From: Virgibacillus_O sediminis
GTDB taxonomy: Bacteria; Bacillota; Bacilli; Bacillales; Amphibacillaceae
Direction of reading: 5' to 3'
Assembly: GCF_042643265.1 (NCBI RefSeq)
Contig: NZ_JBHRRZ010000017.1
Span: 202,549 to 266,548, forward strand
Length of the DNA stretch: 64,000 nt
Position 1 is the stretch's first letter; every line of letters begins with the position of its first letter. The notes beneath the pieces are model-generated. The model saw only the letters and a list, made by a program, of their open reading frames with translations. It was not told the origin of the DNA and ran no database searches. The translations under genes and the position numbers were made by a program. Of the stretch, positions 17,451-26,497 are shown one piece after another.

Positions 17451-17481
17451 ACTGTCAGGACCTCAACATGACAAATGTCAT
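17451..17481 (-). promoter_or_regulatory. Candidate DesR operator upstream of des
   Basis: ATGACAAATGTCAT (17468-17481) has inverted ATGACA/TGTCAT arms. A related half-site (TGACAGTTAT on the minus strand, near 17457) lies 9-10 bp closer to des. Two adjacent sites about 75-105 bp before the start codon fit activation by DesR dimers. No strong -35 was seen, as expected for an activated promoter. Confidence 0.55.
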
Positions 17482-17610
17482 ATTATCTGATTTGGGAACA
17501 AAGGATACAGTACAGTAACGTACGGAGGCGAAACCTCTGAGAGGCATCTGAGCTGGATATGGCTGCATTGTTATAGATAATGACCGAAAGATTCATTCTA
17601 ATATCTATAC

Positions 17611-17651
17611 AAAAAACAAGCACATGGGCATGATACTTTACCCTGTGCTTG
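17611..17651 (-). terminator. Terminator of the YpvA-like helicase gene
   Basis: CAAGCACAGGG/CCCATGTGCTTG stem with a long loop, then TTTTTTG on the minus strand. Confidence 0.85.
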
Positions 17652-17669
17652 CCTCTGTTAGACGCGGCC

Positions 17670-19604
17670 TCAGTCTTTCCAATCCATAGCGACCGGCAAG
17701 ACCCGTTCAACGGCTTCGCGGTGTATTTGTTTTTCTTCCTCTTTCATCCATAATTGTATCGTCCCTCTGTCTTCACTTGTACGGATGAGACGCCCGATTC
17801 CCTGACGCAAGCGAAGCAGCATATATGGCAGGTCCACTTGTCTGTCAGGATCAAATGCATGCTTCCGTTTAGCTTGGAAGACGGGGTCTTTTGGCGGAAA
17901 TGGAAGGGAGGAGATGATGACCTGGTTCAACGATGCCCCCGGCACATCCAAGCCTTCCCACATATGAAAGGCGCAGAGGACAGCTGACCGATCATATTGA
18001 AACTTCCTTACCATGGTACTGATTTCTTCATCGCCCTCATAAAGCACTTGGAATGGCCATTCTTTTTCTTCAGCCCATTCCCTGAAGGCACTCATTTCTT
18101 CCTCAGAAGCAAACAAGACGAGTGATCCGCCGTCATTCGTTTTCATTTGCTCACCGATTTTCTTCCATTTATCCGTCTGGTTCGTTTCTGTATGGCCATT
18201 CACCTGCATATTGCTCTCATAATCAAATGGCGATTCCACCGAAAAGGCCTCAGGCTGTTTAATGCCCAGGCTGTCGGCCAGATAGGTAAAATCACCATCC
18301 TGTGACAGGGTAGCCGAGGAGAAGACAAACGGGATATTCTTGGAAAACACTTCTTTTCGTAATACTTCTTCCACGAGCCTTGGCATAATGACCAGGCTGC
18401 TTTCCGTTTCGTTCTCCTCCAGCCAGTAGATGCCTTCATCATCCTTCAGCAGGACAGATAACCCATAGGAGAAGAACTCCAGATACTCTTCAATGATTTT
18501 GATATGGTAATCATCCATCGTAAACAGTTCTGCATCAAAAACCAGTTGTTCGAGAAGCTGATCCACATTGCGATGGAGTGTACGGGCCATCTCCAGGATA
18601 TCCGGGGACATGCTAACATCCATACGGTTCGAGCCTTTCACTCGGACAGCCTGCTCTGCCAGCCGGTTGAACCATTTTTCATGCAGCTCCAGGATGTCCT
18701 CTACCAGCATCAGAGACTTTTCCCGTACATCCTGCCCCATATAGCCTGTCAGTACATTATGCAGGGCATGGAAATTAAAACGGTAGGTCAACCCTTTCTG
18801 AGCTGCAAATTCAAGAAGATGCCCTTCATCAAATACAACACAGCTTGCTTCCGGCAGCAGGGGCATTTGCCCTTCACGCTTGCGGGACTCCTTCGTCCAA
18901 ATATGCTCCATATAAAAGTCATGGCTGCAGATAATAAGATCCTGTGCATGGCGGTAGTATTCACGGTTCAACGTCTGGCCGCTGCGGTGGCGCCATTCGC
19001 AGGTAGAACACTGCTGCAAAGGATCCCAGGCAATGGCCTCCCACTTTTCGTCCGGAACCCATGGATATTCCTTCCGGTCCCCATAACGCTCAAACTTCTG
19101 CATGGAAATGCCCTGGTCAAAGACAAAATCGGGAATCTCATCGTATACCCGGAGAATATCTTCATCTTCAGTCTGCTGTGCCAATGGATCCAGTTTTTTC
19201 ATACATACATAATTTTCCCGGGCTTTGGCCAGGCGGACATCCACAGACAAACCGAGCGCCTTCTCTAGCTTCTCGATGTCTCCATCCTTTTTCACCAGCT
19301 GCTCAATCAGTGTTTCGTCAGCACAGGAAATGATGGCCGGAACCCCTTTATAGCGTGCATAGCAAATCGCATAAAGCAGGTAAACAAACGTTTTGCCCGT
19401 CCCCACACCCGCTTCTGCGAATATCGTCCGCTTATTTTTAAAGGCCTGTTCCAGCTGAAAAGCCATATATATCTGTTCATCCCGAAGTTCATATCCCTGC
19501 TCAGGCAGAATGTCATAAAAAACATCACCAATATAGTCTCCGAGACGATCAAAGAAATTATCCGTTTTTCCTACAGTAAATGGAAGTGAACCTTGTTTTG
19601 CCAT
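17670..19604 (-). CDS. ypvA: DinG/XPD-family ATP-dependent DNA helicase (YpvA-like)
   Basis: A superfamily 2 helicase of 644 residues, the length of B. subtilis YpvA. Walker A is AGVGTGKT (about residues 65-72), the DEAH-type box is VVFDEGHLLE, and motif VI is RQGIGRLIRT near the C-terminus. Cysteines in NYVCMKK and QQCSTCEWR fit the Fe-S cluster domain of the XPD/DinG group. It is probably a 5'-3' DNA helicase for unwinding R-loops or damaged forks. GGGAGCTTTTCA precedes ATG 19604. Transcribed alone. Confidence 0.9.
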   Translation of the reverse strand: MAKQGSLPFTVGKTDNFFDRLGDYIGDVFYDILPEQGYELRDEQIYMAFQLEQAFKNKRTIFAEAGVGTGKTFVYLLYAICYARYKGVPAIISCADETLIEQLVKKDGDIEKLEKALGLSVDVRLAKARENYVCMKKLDPLAQQTEDEDILRVYDEIPDFVFDQGISMQKFERYGDRKEYPWVPDEKWEAIAWDPLQQCSTCEWRHRSGQTLNREYYRHAQDLIICSHDFYMEHIWTKESRKREGQMPLLPEASCVVFDEGHLLEFAAQKGLTYRFNFHALHNVLTGYMGQDVREKSLMLVEDILELHEKWFNRLAEQAVRVKGSNRMDVSMSPDILEMARTLHRNVDQLLEQLVFDAELFTMDDYHIKIIEEYLEFFSYGLSVLLKDDEGIYWLEENETESSLVIMPRLVEEVLRKEVFSKNIPFVFSSATLSQDGDFTYLADSLGIKQPEAFSVESPFDYESNMQVNGHTETNQTDKWKKIGEQMKTNDGGSLVLFASEEEMSAFREWAEEKEWPFQVLYEGDEEISTMVRKFQYDRSAVLCAFHMWEGLDVPGASLNQVIISSLPFPPKDPVFQAKRKHAFDPDRQVDLPYMLLRLRQGIGRLIRTSEDRGTIQLWMKEEEKQIHREAVERVLPVAMDWKD

Positions 19605-19712
19605 TGAAAAGCTCCCTTGTCTTCATTGATTCGAAAGGCTATTATACATCCTACAACGGAAACTGACCAGTAAGAACTGTCAGAACAGTATATAGCTAGC
19701 CAAAATGAAAAT

Positions 19713-19741
19713 GCCGGGCTTCCCTCCCAAGGAAACCCGGC
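19713..19741 (-). terminator. Terminator of the CoA-transferase gene
   Basis: GCCGGGTTTCC/GGGAAGCCCGGC stem followed by ATTTTCATTTT on the minus strand. Confidence 0.8.
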
Positions 19742-19787
19742 TGTATATCATCTAACCCCTATTGTCTATCATTTTTTTCGCCAACAA

Positions 19788-21305
19788 CTAGTTCTGCCCA
19801 ACCAATTGCTGCCTCATTGTTCCGTGCTCTGCAAAGTTGGCATGCCAGGAGAATGCTTTTTCCAGCACGTGCGGTGTCTGCCCGCCTCTTGCCAGTGCCT
19901 CCTGGTAATAATCCCATAACTGCTTCCGGTAGGACGGATGGGCGCAGTTCTCAATGATCATCGGCACCCTCTCCCTTGGTGCCAGGCCTCGGAGGTCAGC
20001 AAACCCCTGTTCAGTGACCACTACATCCACATCATGTTCCGTATGATCTACATGAGATACAAACGGAACGATGCTGGAAATGTCTCCATTTTTAGCGATG
20101 GACTTGGTGACAAAGATGGCGAGCCGTGCATTGCGTGCAAAATCCCCAGACCCACCGATACCGTTCATCATCTTGGTACCACTGACATGGGTGGAGTTAA
20201 TATTTCCATAAATATCAAATTCTAATGCCGTGTTGATGGAAATCAGACCAAGCCTGCGAATGATCTCCGGATGATTGGAAATTTCCTGCGGCCGCATGAT
20301 CAGTTTGTCCCGATACTTTTCAAAGTTGCTGAATACCTGTTTCATCTTTTCCTCTGACAGAGTAATGGAACAGCAGGAGGCAAAGTCCACCTTCCCAGCG
20401 TCCATCAGATCGAAGACAGCATCCTGCAACACTTCTGAATAGACCTGAAGATGTTTAAACTCTGAATCCACCATTCCATGCAAGACAGCGTTGGCTACGG
20501 AGCCAATTCCCGACTGCAGAGGTGCCAGCTGTTTTGTCAGTCTGCCCTGATCGATTTCCCCCCGGAGGAAGTCGAGAAGGTGATCAGCCATGATTTTTGT
20601 TTCCTCATCAGGCTGGACAATGGTGGAAGGGGAATCATCCTGATGAGTGAACACAATGCCCTTCACCTTGTCATGATCTACCGGAATCCCCTCCATACCA
20701 ATACGATCGTCAGCATTAACGAGAGGAATAGGATCTCGTTCACCTTGTTTGCCAGGGCTGTAAAGGTCATGAATTCCTTCGAGCTGCTCTGGTTGAGCGG
20801 TATTGATTTCGATAATGATGGACGTGGCATTTTCCACAAAGGACAGGGAATTTCCAATGGAAGTCGAAGGTATGATTATACCATCTTCCCTTATTGATAT
20901 CGCTTCCACTATTGCGTAATCAACAGATGGAAGAACCAGTCCGTGCAGGAGCTCCGCCGTATGTGACAAATGATGGTCGACAAACAGATGCCCGCCCGAA
21001 TTGATTTCCTTTCTCATTGACGGGTCCGCCTGGAATGGCAGGCGTTTGTTGACAATGCCTGCTTCTGCAAAGAGTTTATCAACATCAGAACCAAGTGATG
21101 CACCAGTGAATACATTTACCTTGAATTCCTCTCCAGTCTCTGCACGTTTCACAATTGCTGTAGGCACAGCTTTCACATCCCCTGCCCGGGTAAAGCCGCT
21201 CAAGCCAAGCGTCATCCCATCTTGAATCCAGGATGCTGCTTCTTCCGCCGGCACCACCCGGTCGCGCAGGCGAGGGTCTCTTATTCGATCATAGGTATTC
21301 TCCAT
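19788..21305 (-). CDS. Acetyl-CoA hydrolase / succinate CoA-transferase family
   Basis: A class I CoA transferase of 505 residues, resembling the succinyl-CoA:acetate CoA-transferase group (AarC/YgfH type). It has the N-terminal GLSGFTRAGDVKAVP region, the central VYSEVLQD segment, whose Glu is a good candidate for the CoA-linked residue, and NGIGGSGDFARNARLAIF in the C-terminal domain. Likely reaction: moving CoA between acetyl and succinyl groups in acetate and TCA metabolism. GAGGGATGAGAC precedes ATG 21305. A LytTR regulator lies 130 bp upstream on the same strand. Confidence 0.88.
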   Translation of the reverse strand: MENTYDRIRDPRLRDRVVPAEEAASWIQDGMTLGLSGFTRAGDVKAVPTAIVKRAETGEEFKVNVFTGASLGSDVDKLFAEAGIVNKRLPFQADPSMRKEINSGGHLFVDHHLSHTAELLHGLVLPSVDYAIVEAISIREDGIIIPSTSIGNSLSFVENATSIIIEINTAQPEQLEGIHDLYSPGKQGERDPIPLVNADDRIGMEGIPVDHDKVKGIVFTHQDDSPSTIVQPDEETKIMADHLLDFLRGEIDQGRLTKQLAPLQSGIGSVANAVLHGMVDSEFKHLQVYSEVLQDAVFDLMDAGKVDFASCCSITLSEEKMKQVFSNFEKYRDKLIMRPQEISNHPEIIRRLGLISINTALEFDIYGNINSTHVSGTKMMNGIGGSGDFARNARLAIFVTKSIAKNGDISSIVPFVSHVDHTEHDVDVVVTEQGFADLRGLAPRERVPMIIENCAHPSYRKQLWDYYQEALARGGQTPHVLEKAFSWHANFAEHGTMRQQLVGQN

Positions 21306-21343
21306 GTCTCATCCCTCTTCCATAGTGTTTGATACCTATGTTA

Positions 21344-21359
21344 CCGTAAACGCTTTCTT
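21344..21359. promoter_or_regulatory. Candidate cre site (CcpA) before the CoA-transferase gene
   Basis: The minus strand reads AAGAAAGCGTTTACGG, close to the cre core TGAAAGCGTTTACA. It lies about 40 bp before the start codon, a position suited to carbon catabolite control. Not tested. Confidence 0.5.
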
Positions 21360-21435
21360 TATAGGAGATTTTTGCAGAAGTCACAAAATTACCGAATGAG
21401 CGAAGAAATAAGCAGCCCCAGACAGAAAGAATTTG

Positions 21436-22080
21436 TCAAAAATCCAACAATTTCCTGAAGTAGCTGGCATATGTCTGGCTGACCGGCACTTGGGCTCCAT
21501 CATCCATCTCCAGAACGAATGTCGAATGGGTATCCGGATAGATATCCTTGATATGATGAACATTAACAATAAATGAACGGTGACACCGGATGAAGAAATC
21601 GCGTGGCAATATATATTCAAACTCCTGAAGCGCATTTTTATGGGTGCCGGAAACATCTTTGGACACCACATGAGTCTTCCGCTCCCGGACTTCCAAATAT
21701 TTCACCTCATCAAAGGGAATCGGCCGCCAGCCGTCGCTGGTCTTCACAGTCAGGACGGATTTCCCCTCCGTGAATGCCGGGTATATGGCCAGCACACAAC
21801 CTTCCAGCTTTTCCCCATCATGGAAAGGTACAGCCATGCCGTGGTAGGGCACACCGTAAACACTACGGTCTATAAATTCTGAAACTTTCAGTTGGGATGT
21901 AAGTGCTTTATGTGCCAATGTGCCTTCTTTAATGGGATCGCCGGGCCTTATTTTCAGATCGACCCGTTTGCTGGGCCGGTAGTACACATAATTATCCAAA
22001 TTGGATACTGCGATGGAAATTTCATCGGAAAAAAGCTCGCCGATGACATCAAGCAATGAACCTAGCGTCAAATTCTCCAT
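21436..22080 (-). CDS. LytTR-family transcriptional regulator with N-terminal sensor domain
   Basis: A 214-residue regulator. Residues 1-110 form a PAS/GAF-like sensing region (ISIAVSNLDNYVYYRPS, EGTLAHKAL). Residues 110-214 are a LytTR DNA-binding domain: TSDGWRPIPFDEVKYLEV, then ILPRDFFIRCHRSFIVNVHHI. There is no receiver domain, so it is a one-component sensor, not an AgrA-type response regulator. It probably controls the CoA-transferase gene downstream. GGAGGATGAAAC precedes ATG 22080. Confidence 0.88.
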   Translation of the reverse strand: MENLTLGSLLDVIGELFSDEISIAVSNLDNYVYYRPSKRVDLKIRPGDPIKEGTLAHKALTSQLKVSEFIDRSVYGVPYHGMAVPFHDGEKLEGCVLAIYPAFTEGKSVLTVKTSDGWRPIPFDEVKYLEVRERKTHVVSKDVSGTHKNALQEFEYILPRDFFIRCHRSFIVNVHHIKDIYPDTHSTFVLEMDDGAQVPVSQTYASYFRKLLDF

Positions 22081-22248
22081 GTTTCATCCTCCATTGTGAA
22101 AATCCTCTCCACATTATACTATAACGCTCCACAGGCATGGTAATGTAAGGGTTTCCACAGATGGATTCTTTGTTTTTTTCCAGCATAAAATTTATAATTA
22201 TATCATGAACTTTTTATATTTGTTTCTTTAATGAAAGGATTGTTGCCT

Positions 22249-23793
22249 TTGGATATGTCTATCGGTGCGATTATATTATTATTTGCACTCATGCTGATTG
22301 TCGGCGTTTTCACCACTAAATTCTCTTCTCGTTTAGGCCTGCCTTCCCTGGTACTTTTCCTCCTTGCCGGGATGCTGGTCAATACCTACCTATCCTTTGA
22401 AGATGTCAAACTTACCCAGTTGATAGGAATCATGGCATTGATTATTATCCTGTTTGATGGGGGCACGCAGACCAAATGGTCCAATATACGGCCAGTGCTC
22501 GGGGCCGCCGGAAGCCTCGCTACTGTCGGTGTACTGCTGACTTCAGTGATCACTGGATTTGCAGCCATGTATGTATTCGACTTTTCCCTGCTGGAGGGCA
22601 TGCTCCTTGGAGCAATCGTCGGATCCACCGATGCTGCTGCCGTTTTCGCCGTACTGGGCAGTAAAAACTTTGATAAGCGCCTGACAGCTACACTGGAAGC
22701 AGAATCAGGTTCCAATGACCCAATGGCCGTATTCCTCACCGTTGCCTTAATTGAGCTGATACAGTTTCCTGATGCATCCATCTGGATGGCCATCGGCAGC
22801 TTCTTTGTCCAAATGGGACTGGGCCTCCTGCTTGGTCTATTATTCGGGAAGATCACCGTGTTTATCATCAATCATATCAAGCTGGACACTTCCAGTCTAT
22901 ATCCTGTACTGGCGATGGGATCTGCCATCTTCACTTATGCTGTTACCGACTACCTGAATGGAAGCGGGTTGCTTGCAGTTTATGTAATGGCTGTCTTTAT
23001 CGGAAACAACGATTTGACCCACCGTTTCACCATCCTTCGTTTCAATGAAGGATTCGCATGGATGATGCAGATCGTCATGTTCATCCTCATGGGCATGCTC
23101 GTGTTCCCGACTCAATTGATGGAAGTATTCTGGGAAGGCATACTGCTGGCACTAGTGCTCATGGTAATTGCTAGACCTGTTGCCACCTTTGTAACAATGG
23201 CCTTTATGAAATACAATGTAAAGGAGAAAACCTTTGTTTCCTGGGCAGGATTGAAGGGCGCGGTACCGATTGTTCTTGCCACCTATCCCGTCTTGGCAGG
23301 GGTGGAGAACAGCGATCTCATCTTCAACGCCGTCTTCTTCGTTGTCCTATTCTCTGCACTTGTTCAAGGAAGCACTCTCTCCTGGCTGGCAACCAAGCTG
23401 GGGCTGACCATCAGTGATAACCAAGCAAGTGCAAGCATTGAATTGATCAACCTGGGAACCACCGATTCGGAAATTATGAAATTGACAGTGACCAGAGAAA
23501 CCCCCGCTGTCGGCAAATCGCTGACCAATTTAGACTTGCCGGATGATACGCTTGTCATTGGGATCACCCGAGGAAAAAAGCTGCTTACACCTACCGGCAA
23601 CACAGTCATTGACCATGGTGACACTCTTTATGTATTAAGTGATAAGGAGAATAGGCCGCTTGCCAAAAGAGTCTTGCTCGGCGACCTGGATAAACCTAAG
23701 AAGAAAAAGAAAAAGCCAAAGCGGGCAAAACCAGAACAAACAGAAAAAAAAGAACCCTATCAGAAGGAAAAAATAGAAAATAACAGGGATTGA
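22249..23793 (+). CDS. CPA1-type K+(Na+)/H+ antiporter with TrkA-C domain
   Basis: A monovalent cation/proton antiporter of the NhaP2/CvrA type, about 514 residues. Residues 5-390 hold some 12-13 membrane segments including GAIVGSTDAAAVFAVL, the Asp-bearing core motif. A cytoplasmic TrkA-C (RCK-C) domain follows (LTVTRETPAVGKSL, HGDTLYVLSD), then a Lys-rich tail. The frame opens at ATG 22231, but AAAGGA at 22234-22239 is placed to use TTG 22249 (MDMSIGAIILL). The family serves cation homeostasis and osmotic stress. Confidence 0.88.
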   Translation: MDMSIGAIILLFALMLIVGVFTTKFSSRLGLPSLVLFLLAGMLVNTYLSFEDVKLTQLIGIMALIIILFDGGTQTKWSNIRPVLGAAGSLATVGVLLTSVITGFAAMYVFDFSLLEGMLLGAIVGSTDAAAVFAVLGSKNFDKRLTATLEAESGSNDPMAVFLTVALIELIQFPDASIWMAIGSFFVQMGLGLLLGLLFGKITVFIINHIKLDTSSLYPVLAMGSAIFTYAVTDYLNGSGLLAVYVMAVFIGNNDLTHRFTILRFNEGFAWMMQIVMFILMGMLVFPTQLMEVFWEGILLALVLMVIARPVATFVTMAFMKYNVKEKTFVSWAGLKGAVPIVLATYPVLAGVENSDLIFNAVFFVVLFSALVQGSTLSWLATKLGLTISDNQASASIELINLGTTDSEIMKLTVTRETPAVGKSLTNLDLPDDTLVIGITRGKKLLTPTGNTVIDHGDTLYVLSDKENRPLAKRVLLGDLDKPKKKKKKPKRAKPEQTEKKEPYQKEKIENNRD

Positions 23794-23835
23794 TGATTTT
23801 CACCTGCTGAAAAGACTTGCCCAGTATAACCGATA

Positions 23836-23864
23836 AAAGGGAAAGCCGATGAGGCTTTCCCTTT
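23836..23864 (+). terminator. Terminator of the antiporter gene
   Basis: Perfect 12-bp stem AAAGGGAAAGCC with loop GATGA, ending in CCCTTTATG. Confidence 0.85.
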
Positions 23865-23919
23865 ATGCATGGATGAAAGCTGTCAACCGCTCATGGAGTG
23901 CTCTGCGGAGGCAACTGCC

Positions 23920-24183
23920 GATATCCCACCTGAGCTAGCGATAAAGGCGGGCTGCTGCCGATATCCCCTGCCTCCGAGTGATAAACTCATTCTCCAAGCG
24001 ATATTCTCCATCTGCTGCCGATAAATCTCTGCTCCTGCTGATACCCTGCCTGAACTAGCGATAAAGACGGGCTGCTGCTGATATCCCCACGAACGGCGGA
24101 TAGGCGGCGGCAATTGCTGATATCCCGTCTCAGTTATCGATAAATCTGCGCTCCTGCTAATACCCTACCTGAGCTAGCCAATA
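23920..24183. repeat. 20-bp periodic GATA array, about 14 units
   Basis: GATA begins at 23920, 23940, 23960, 23980, 24000, 24020, 24040, 24060, 24080, 24099, 24119 and 24139, with AATA at 24159 and 24180, so the step is 20 bp with one 19 and one 21. Units alternate: odd ones start GATATCC, GATATTC or GATACCC, even ones mostly GATAAA, giving a 40-bp order. A 120-bp order is also present: unit 1 (GATATCCCACCTGAGCTAGC) resembles unit 7 and unit 13; unit 6 resembles unit 12 and unit 2 resembles unit 8 at about 18 of 20 bases. Function unknown. Confidence 0.9.
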
Positions 24184-24296
24184 GGATTGATCCCTCCAAT
24201 TTTTCCACAGCCTGCTGTGATAGAAGCTATTTTACCAGAGCATGCCCCTTTCCTGCTCCCTTTTTCGATTATAGATAAAAAGGGAGGGATTCTGAG

Positions 24297-25090
24297 ATGA
24301 AACTTTACTTGGACCCCGGGCATGGTGGAAAAGACCCGGGAGCAGTAAGTGGTAGGTTAATGGAAAAAGAAGTAGTTTGGCAGATAGCGAAAGTGATACA
24401 GCAGCAGATAAGAGATGATTATCAAGGGGTAGAAGTAATAATGAGCCGCACGAAAAGCGAAGGCAAAAGCCTTTTCACCCGCACGATGGAAGCCAATAGA
24501 TGGGGAGCAGACTTTTCCTCTCCATACATTGCAATGCTTCAAGCGATATGGCGGACGGCTATGAAGATTTTATTTACCACCGCCTGCCTCCACGGTCAAC
24601 AACTGCAAAAATCCAAAAGATAATGCATCAGGAGATATCAAAAGCAGCTGGATTAAGGGACCGGGGAAGTAAAAGAGCGAATTTTCATGTGTTGAGGGAA
24701 ACAGACATGCCTGCGCTTTTGACAGAAAACGGTTTTATCGACCATCCCTCGGACGCAGCTTGTATGCGCAACCCGGCCTGGATTGAAAGAATTGCCCGAG
24801 GCCATGTAGAAGGAGTGGTGAAAGCCTTCAACCAGCAGGCAAGCAAGAAATCGATAAAGAGAGGGATCCGAGTTATTGCTGGATCATTCCATAATCAGGA
24901 ATATGCACGGGTGCTGGCTGGCACCTTCCAAAAAGCCGGGTTGAACATGTCTGAACAGAAAGTGACTATTCAGGGAAAGACCTGGTACCGGGTCCAGACG
25001 CCAATTTTTCCGGACAGGAAAACTGCCGAGGCATATCTAGAAAGAACCAGGAATATGGGAATCAGGGATGCCTTTATCACCATCAATTAG
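24297..25090 (+). pseudogene. cwlC: CwlC-like N-acetylmuramoyl-L-alanine amidase, one frameshift
   Basis: Zinc amidase (Amidase_3) that cuts the peptide from muramic acid, with a C-terminal SPOR domain (about the last 70 residues), the layout of B. subtilis CwlC, which lyses the mother-cell wall. The first frame (24297-) has LDPGHGGKDPGA and runs on to 24623; the second supplies LSIHCNAS, ALLTENGFIDH and the SPOR domain to 25090. They join if one T is added to the TTTT at 24513-24516 (GAD-FF-LSIHC). The restored length is about 264 residues. It may be a pseudogene or a sequencing error in the T-run. Confidence 0.85.
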
Positions 25091-25110
25091 TGATGGTTAG
25101 GAAAAAGTTC

Positions 25111-25140
25111 AGGCTGGCAGCAAGCTCTGTCAGCCTTTTA
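25111..25140 (+). terminator. Terminator of the amidase gene
   Basis: AGGCTGGCAG/CTGTCAGCCT stem (one G-U pair) followed by TTTATTTG. Confidence 0.8.
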
Positions 25141-25186
25141 TTTGTGTACTGCTGGTGGCCGCGCCTTGGTATAAAGGGCGCCCCCA

Positions 25187-25876
25187 TTACATCAGCCACA
25201 TAATGAACCACGGGGCGATGACCGATACAGTAACAGCGCTGACCACCATTGCAATCGTACTGACTGATCCTTCCATTTTGCTTCGTTCCATGACGATCGC
25301 CGTACCAATAGCATGACTGGCACTCCCTACTCCCACACCTTTTCCTGCTTCCTCTGTGATTCCGGTATACTTCAAGACTAGACGATGAAGCATGGCACCG
25401 CCTATTCCCGCAATCATGACAAACACCGCTGCCAGCGACTTGATTCCTCCCGTAGAAGCAGCCACTTCTATCGCCACAGGGGTGGTGGAGTTTTTAGGAA
25501 TTAGGGAATATATAATGGTTTCTTCTACTCCGGCCCATTTTGCCAGCAGAATTCCGCTGGCGACCCCAACCACTGCACCGGTTATCGTTCCGGTCAAAAT
25601 CGGTACAGTAAGCCTCTTAAGGGTCTCACGCTGTTCATAAAGGGGATAGGCAAGGGCCACTACTGCAGGTCCGAGCAGCCAGTTTATCCAGCTCCCGCCT
25701 ACCATGTATGTTTCATAAGGGATATTAAAAAACAACAGGAAGGCGACGATAATAGCAGTAGAAGGGATAACTGGCGCCAGAAAAGTATAGCCCCATCTCC
25801 AGTAAATTCTTAAGGAGAGATAATAGACGGCGATTGTCGCTATAAAAGCTGTAGAACCTATCAATAAATTACCCAT
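25187..25876 (-). CDS. lrgB: LrgB/CidB-family membrane protein
   Basis: A 229-residue protein with about seven membrane segments, the partner of LrgA/CidA. Family landmarks are SLIPKNSTTPVAIEVAASTGG and GVGVGSASHAIGTA. ATG 25876 follows AAGGAGGAAGGCAGTC; the upstream ATG at 25909 lies in lrgA. These pairs act in control of murein hydrolases and, in Bacillus (PftAB), in pyruvate transport; which applies here cannot be read from sequence. The start overlaps lrgA by 8 bp. Confidence 0.9.
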   Translation of the reverse strand: MGNLLIGSTAFIATIAVYYLSLRIYWRWGYTFLAPVIPSTAIIVAFLLFFNIPYETYMVGGSWINWLLGPAVVALAYPLYEQRETLKRLTVPILTGTITGAVVGVASGILLAKWAGVEETIIYSLIPKNSTTPVAIEVAASTGGIKSLAAVFVMIAGIGGAMLHRLVLKYTGITEEAGKGVGVGSASHAIGTAIVMERSKMEGSVSTIAMVVSAVTVSVIAPWFIMWLM

Positions 25877-26276
25877 GACTGCCTTCCTCCTTCCTATATT
25901 CCATTTCATCCATGTCCCTGTTCTTCCTTCGGGCCAGCCACTGGCTTACATGTCCGGAAACTACCATGACGATCAAGGTACTGCCCAAGCCGATAATGAC
26001 CAGCAGAAAGCCAGCTCCGGCAAACAGATCAAAATAATTGATGATTCCGACGGTGGCAGGGATGAAGAATAATGCTAGATGTTTGACCACAAATTGTGCT
26101 CCCTCATCCACCCACTGGGGTTTTACAATCCCGCTCATTAACAGGGAGAACAGCAATACCAAACCGATGACACTCCCAGGTATAAACAGGTTCAGGGCTT
26201 GCTGAATCTGCATGCCTATCCAATACATCCCGAATAAGACACCGATATGTATCGCAATTTTTACTACCATTTGCAT
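25869..26276 (-). CDS. lrgA: LrgA/CidA-family holin-like protein
   Basis: A 135-residue protein with four membrane segments and the family pattern LFIPGSVIGLVLLFSLL and LALFFIPATVGIINY, with a charged C-terminal tail. GGAGTGAGTTTCC precedes ATG 26276. It is the first gene of an lrgAB/cidAB pair. No LytST-type regulator genes lie beside it, unlike many pftAB loci. Confidence 0.9.
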   Translation of the reverse strand: MQMVVKIAIHIGVLFGMYWIGMQIQQALNLFIPGSVIGLVLLFSLLMSGIVKPQWVDEGAQFVVKHLALFFIPATVGIINYFDLFAGAGFLLVIIGLGSTLIVMVVSGHVSQWLARRKNRDMDEMEYRKEEGSHG

Positions 26277-26455
26277 GGAAACTCACTCCAATGACTTTTC
26301 ATAGAGTCTAGTATAGCAAAAAAAGAGAGAGTCCGAGGAAAAGAACGAGGGCGGGAGATGCCTGTTCCGTGATGTGCGGAGGTAAAGGAAGCCTTGCTGG
26401 CCGCTGGGCGCAGCTATTTTTGATTACACGTGGAGGAAAAAATCAATTTTAAACA

Positions 26456-26487
26456 AAGCCGGACAGCATAACCGCTGTCCGGCTTTT
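26456..26487 (-). terminator. Terminator of the TAXI-TRAP operon
   Basis: AAGCCGGACAG/CTGTCCGGCTT stem followed by TGTTTAAAATT on the minus strand, 11 bp past the stop. Confidence 0.88.
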
Positions 26488-26497
26488 TAATAACTGC

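Larger units (their letters stand above)
23794..24296. other. 503-bp intergenic region with terminator and repeat array
   Basis: It holds the antiporter terminator (23836-23864), the 20-bp periodic array (23920-24183) and about 110 bp of A/T-mixed leader before the amidase. Open frames across the array (for example 23883-24113 on the minus strand) are made only of repeat units and are not called as genes. Confidence 0.8.

Noticed and set aside
18504..19268. 254-codon plus-strand frame inside the YpvA-like helicase gene
   Set aside because: Antisense shadow of a well-supported helicase; composition follows codon bias of the opposite strand.
23883..24113. 76-codon minus-strand frame across the GATA array
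   Set aside because: Made only of repeat units; the 20-bp step changes frame each unit, so it is a by-product of the repeat.
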